Shown one piece after another: positions 63,261 through 64,000 of a stretch of 64,000 bases of DNA. The position numbers and the translations under genes were made by a program. The DNA is taken from the NCBI GenBank assembly GCA_945861635.1, contig CAMAWH010000012.1, positions 47,953 to 111,952 of the forward strand, in the 5' to 3' direction. The notes below the pieces were generated by a model, which was not told the origin of the DNA, did not search any database, and worked only from the letters and a program-made list of their open reading frames with translations. Source of the DNA: Klebsiella pneumoniae. Its GTDB lineage: Bacteria; Myxococcota_A; UBA796; SXON01. Position 1 is the first letter of the stretch; the number at the start of each line of letters is the position of its first letter.

Positions 63261-64000
63261 ATGAACGCCACATCGCTGACTCCTGAACTCGATCTCGCCC
63301 GATCCCTCGATGCACGTCTGGTCGCCGCTCGCAAAGCACAACGCGGCGCGGAGTATTGCCTGGCGATTCTGCTCGCCGAGCTGGCCGATACGGGCGGTCA
63401 CCGCCTTCTCGGGTACGCATCCATCGAGCAGTATGCGATGGCGGCGCTCGAATTGACGTCGCGCGTGGCCCGCGATTTGCTGCGCATCGGAAGGAGCATG
63501 CCGGAGTTACCCAGGCTGAACGCGGCACTCGCCGCCGGCGAAGTGGATTGGACGAAAGCAAGAGAGGTGGTGCGCGTCGCGACCGCGGAAACCGACGCTT
63601 CGTGGACCGAGCGCGCCAAAACGATGTCCGCTCGGGTGATCGAGCGCGAGGTCGCTGCCGCCCGCATCGGGGATCCCGCACCGACCGGCGATCCCGACCC
63701 CGAATTACGCCCCGCGCGTGCTCGGCACTCCTTTGAGATGGAGGCCGCGGACGCCGAAGTTCTGTACCAGGCGCTCGCCCTGCTGCGCGCTCGTAGCGAT
63801 CTCGGACGGGAGGAAATTGACGACGGCGCACTCCTCGCCTGCATGGCGCGCCAAATCATCGCGACCGCCGACCCCCCAGACACGGCCAACGCACCGGCGG
63901 AGACCCCCACCGGCGAACGCTACCGCATCGTCCTCCAGCAGTGCCCCTCCTGCGAGCGTTTCGACGCTCCTGCCGCCGAGGTGTCCGAGACGATCGCCGC
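63261..64000 (+). CDS. HNH endonuclease family protein, 13E12/DUF222-type (5' part only)
   Basis: The frame from the ATG at 63261 is open to the window end (246 codons). It starts with a helical DUF222-like domain (LAILLAELADTGGHRLLGYASIEQYAMAAL in parts, then a LPRLNAALAAGEVDWTKAREV segment) and reaches an interdomain stretch with CPSC (IVLQQCPSCERFDAPA). In full-length relatives from Myxococcota an HNH nuclease motif follows; that part is beyond the edge. Such genes are often multi-copy and may be mobile or selfish; nothing here shows mobility. Confidence 0.75.
   Translation, partial: MNATSLTPELDLARSLDARLVAARKAQRGAEYCLAILLAELADTGGHRLLGYASIEQYAMAALELTSRVARDLLRIGRSMPELPRLNAALAAGEVDWTKAREVVRVATAETDASWTERAKTMSARVIEREVAAARIGDPAPTGDPDPELRPARARHSFEMEAADAEVLYQALALLRARSDLGREEIDDGALLACMARQIIATADPPDTANAPAETPTGERYRIVLQQCPSCERFDAPAAEVSETIA

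Overview
The window is GC-rich, gene-dense bacterial DNA that looks like a chromosome fragment from Myxococcota or a close relative. This rests on family content: MopE-type calcium/copper-motif repeats, an FHA/TonB-like AgmX/PglI-type protein, a Glt-like envelope gene set, TatT-type lipoproteins, choice-of-anchor and Ig-repeat lipoproteins with very short signal peptides, and a 13E12/DUF222-type HNH protein at the right edge. Start-stop overlaps of 1 to 4 nt (ATGA, GTGA, TTGA) are everywhere, so transcription is strongly operonic. One tRNA gene (Cys) is present. I see no rRNA, CRISPR array, insertion sequence or prophage.

Layout. 1-922 (minus): larC (cut by the window edge) and larB, nickel-pincer cofactor synthesis. 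951-3497: S41 protease. 3502-12765 (minus): MopE-repeat lipoprotein, TlyA methyltransferase, polyprenyl synthase, a helical exported protein, an oversized class A penicillin-binding protein and two sugar transferases. 12796-19715 (plus): M14-type peptidase, tRNA-Cys, a small lipoprotein, then ExbB-ExbD-TonB, a TonB-dependent receptor and a lipoprotein. 20320-31944 (plus): two outer-membrane barrels, three TPR proteins, a CglF-like protein, an FHA-TM-TonB-like protein and a CglE-like barrel, which together match the core of the Myxococcus Glt trans-envelope machine. 32036-46953: housekeeping and mixed genes (orphan rplC, a 3-oxoacid CoA-transferase pair with guaB, a double-PilZ protein, an HDOD-GGDEF protein, a TatT-like lipoprotein, a lipase, pyrE, an Xaa-Pro peptidase, a TolC-like protein, nadB, a WGR-like mini protein).

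47082-58350 is the most remarkable region: a His-Xaa-Ser (Hxs) type RiPP locus. It has a Tat-signal protein, two HxsD-like proteins, an HxsB-like radical SAM/SPASM enzyme, a 137-residue precursor ending in 15 Ser-His-Gly units, a run of four more radical-SAM-fold proteins (one without the cluster motif), a divergent alphaKG-HExxH type peptide beta-hydroxylase, two further radical SAM enzymes (one with a long second domain) and a dedicated single-cluster ferredoxin. In total there are six intact radical SAM enzymes, one pseudo-radical SAM protein and one probable hydroxylase around a single repetitive peptide. Classical Hxs loci have two radical SAM enzymes, so this looks like a much expanded, probably undescribed variant.

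58332-64000: a GT-C type membrane protein, a large Ig-repeat lipoprotein with a good sigma70 promoter but no canonical start codon behind it, a terminator, a 444-base stretch with no gene, and the 5' part of an HNH endonuclease family gene.

All functional calls come from reading motifs by eye and remembered family features; no database search was run.
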